The position numbers and the translations under genes are program-made. This document shows positions 62,667 through 64,000 of a stretch of DNA of 64,000 nt, piece after piece. Each line of letters opens with the position of its first letter. Positions within the stretch are counted from its first letter, which is position 1. The DNA comes from an uncultured Flavihumibacter sp. (GTDB lineage Bacteria; Bacteroidota; Bacteroidia; Chitinophagales; Chitinophagaceae), in contig CABHOY010000065.1 of the NCBI GenBank assembly GCA_902168105.1, positions 118,685 through 182,684 of the forward strand, read 5' to 3'. The notes beneath the pieces are model-generated. The model was not told the origin of the DNA and did no database searches. It saw only the letters and a program-made list of their open reading frames with translations.

Positions 62667-63986
62667 TTACTCAGCTTCCACCTTGCCTTCCACGAACTGT
62701 TTCATCCATTCTGTAGTAACGGATTTAGGTCTTTCGAGGGAGAAACCAAGTGCACGGTCCCAACACAGGGAAGCCAGTACACCCAGTGCACGGGATACGC
62801 CGAATAACACGGTGTAGAATTCGTATTCAACCAGGCCATAGTGAACCAGCAGTGCACCGGAATGTGCATCTACGTTAGGCCATGGGTTCTTGATCTTACC
62901 GAGGCTTTCCAGGATCGGTGGCACGGTTTCATATACCAGCCATACGATACGTACCAGTTCATCATCAGACAGGTGTTTCTTTGCGAACTCCATCTGAGCG
63001 GTGAAACGTGGATCGGTTTTACGCAATACTGCGTGACCGTAACCTGGTACTACTTTACCTTCGGAGAGGGTTTTTCGTACGTAGTCTTCGATCTGCTGTT
63101 TGGTTGGCATACCACCACCCAGTTCTTCACGCATATCGAGGATCCACTTGATCACTTCCTGGTTTGCCAGGCCATGCAACGGACCTGCGAGGCCGTTCAT
63201 ACCTGCAGCAAATGACAGATAAGGATCGCTGAGTGCGGAACCTACCAGGTGAGTAGTGTGGGCGCTTACGTTACCACCTTCGTGGTCAGCGTGAATGGTC
63301 ATATAAAGACGCATCAGTTCTTTGAAACCTTCGTCTTCATAACCCAGCATGTGCGCGAAGTTACCAGCCCAGTCCAGCAGACCATTAGGCTGTATGTGGT
63401 TACCACCTTTGTATTTACGGCGATAAATATAAGCAGCGATACGTGGCAGACGGGCAATGAGATCCATTGCATCGTCATACATGTAGCTCCAGTAATCTTT
63501 TTTGTTCATGCCTTCTGCATATGCTTTCGCAAATCCAGATTCTGTTTGCATAGCCATTACACCTACCGTGAACATGGTCATCGGGTGCGTGGTCACCGGC
63601 AGTGCGTCAATAGCGGCAAAAACGTGGTTAGGCACGTGAGAACGGCGGGCCCACTGGTTAGAGAGGTGCTGAACATCAGCTTCAGCAGGCAGTTCTCCAA
63701 TCAACATCAGGTAAAATAATCCTTCCGGCAAAGGCTCGGCGCCACCTTTAACTTTCGGCATTTTCTCTCGCAGTTCCGGAATAGAGTATCCACGGAAACG
63801 GATCCCTTCGTTTGCATCCAGCAATGATGTTTCTGTCACCAAACCAGTTATGCCGCGCATCCCCTGGTATACTTGTGCCAATGTAACATCCTCTATCTTC
63901 TTATTGCCATGGTTCTTCACGAGGTCCTTCACTTCCGCATTGAGCTCATCGGCCTTTACCTTGAATTTTTCTTTTATATACCCCAT
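62667..63986 (-). CDS. Citrate synthase, mitochondrial-like type
   Basis: Condenses acetyl-CoA and oxaloacetate. The 439-residue protein has the catalytic residues in MNGLAGPLHGLANQEV (His), VVPGYGHAVLRKTDPRF (His) and NVDAHSGALL (Asp). Its sequence is strikingly close to mitochondrial citrate synthase, for example GIRFRGYSIPE, IHADHEGGNVSAHTTHLVGS, YEFYTVLFGVSRALGVLA and RALGFSLERPKS, and differs from the usual bacterial hexameric GltA. The start MGYIKEKFKVKADEL lies 14 bases inside the right edge, so the promoter is outside the window. gltA-type naming was avoided because the families differ. Confidence 0.95.
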   Translation of the reverse strand: MGYIKEKFKVKADELNAEVKDLVKNHGNKKIEDVTLAQVYQGMRGITGLVTETSLLDANEGIRFRGYSIPELREKMPKVKGGAEPLPEGLFYLMLIGELPAEADVQHLSNQWARRSHVPNHVFAAIDALPVTTHPMTMFTVGVMAMQTESGFAKAYAEGMNKKDYWSYMYDDAMDLIARLPRIAAYIYRRKYKGGNHIQPNGLLDWAGNFAHMLGYEDEGFKELMRLYMTIHADHEGGNVSAHTTHLVGSALSDPYLSFAAGMNGLAGPLHGLANQEVIKWILDMREELGGGMPTKQQIEDYVRKTLSEGKVVPGYGHAVLRKTDPRFTAQMEFAKKHLSDDELVRIVWLVYETVPPILESLGKIKNPWPNVDAHSGALLVHYGLVEYEFYTVLFGVSRALGVLASLCWDRALGFSLERPKSVTTEWMKQFVEGKVEAE

Positions 63987-64000
63987 TTTAAACTGTTGAT

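Noticed and set aside
1..64000. tRNA or rRNA genes, insertion sequences, integrases, prophage or restriction genes
   Set aside because: None was recognised on either strand by reading; a tRNA scan could not be run.

Overview
The window looks like chromosomal DNA of a Bacteroidota member, most likely Chitinophagaceae and probably a Chitinophaga-like species. This is inferred from two SusC/SusD pairs, two PKD-repeat adhesins with type IX secretion (T9SS) type B sorting domains, each beside a PorP/SprF-like protein, a T9SS type A sorting domain, weak Shine-Dalgarno sequences, and many start sites preceded by the Bacteroidota -7 element TAnnTTTG. No species can be assigned from sequence alone. 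No tRNA, rRNA, CRISPR array, insertion sequence, integrase or prophage gene was found. Almost all genes are intact, and only the first is cut by the window edge.

Layout. 0-6 kb: a truncated XRE-type regulator (-), a small membrane protein, an SdpI-like protein, then a two-gene translesion-synthesis cassette (DinB polymerase plus a short DnaE-type polymerase). Its leader carries operator-like palindromes shared with the regulator promoter, followed by a 38-bp RNA-compatible hairpin. 6-9 kb: aspartate kinase, an LDH2-type dehydrogenase and a DUF3467 protein. 9-18.5 kb: two tandem SusC/SusD operons with no hydrolase or sigma/anti-sigma genes nearby. 19-22 kb: a helix-hairpin-helix plus beta-barrel protein overlapping a second barrel-like protein. 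22-34.7 kb: mainly housekeeping genes (deoxynucleoside kinase, trpS, gatC, two ABC ATPases, cobalamin adenosyltransferase, DUF2795, fabI, recN, a TPR protein, a zinc-ribbon protein with Nif3, an M32 carboxypeptidase).

34.7-42.6 kb: a secreted rhodanese-thioredoxin fusion, the first giant PKD/type B protein with PorP/SprF, a peroxiredoxin and a tiny protein that is almost entirely a type A sorting domain. 42.7-47 kb: two rRNA methyltransferases flanking grpE-dnaJ, with a large palindromic element upstream of grpE. 47-53 kb: a VWA protein, hpt, a LysM glucosaminidase, an O-methyltransferase and a LOG-family protein. 53.4-60.2 kb: a probable four-gene operon read leftward, in order the second PKD/type B protein, PorP/SprF, a GlcD-like oxidase and a small barrel. 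60.4-64 kb: recG and a citrate synthase that closely resembles the mitochondrial type.

The best candidate for an undescribed system is the regulator plus DinB-DnaE unit at the left end, because a shared TACTAA-N5-TTAGTA operator and a long 5'-UTR hairpin point to a dedicated damage-response circuit. Second are the helix-hairpin-helix/barrel pair and the large palindromic and 11-bp periodic intergenic elements.
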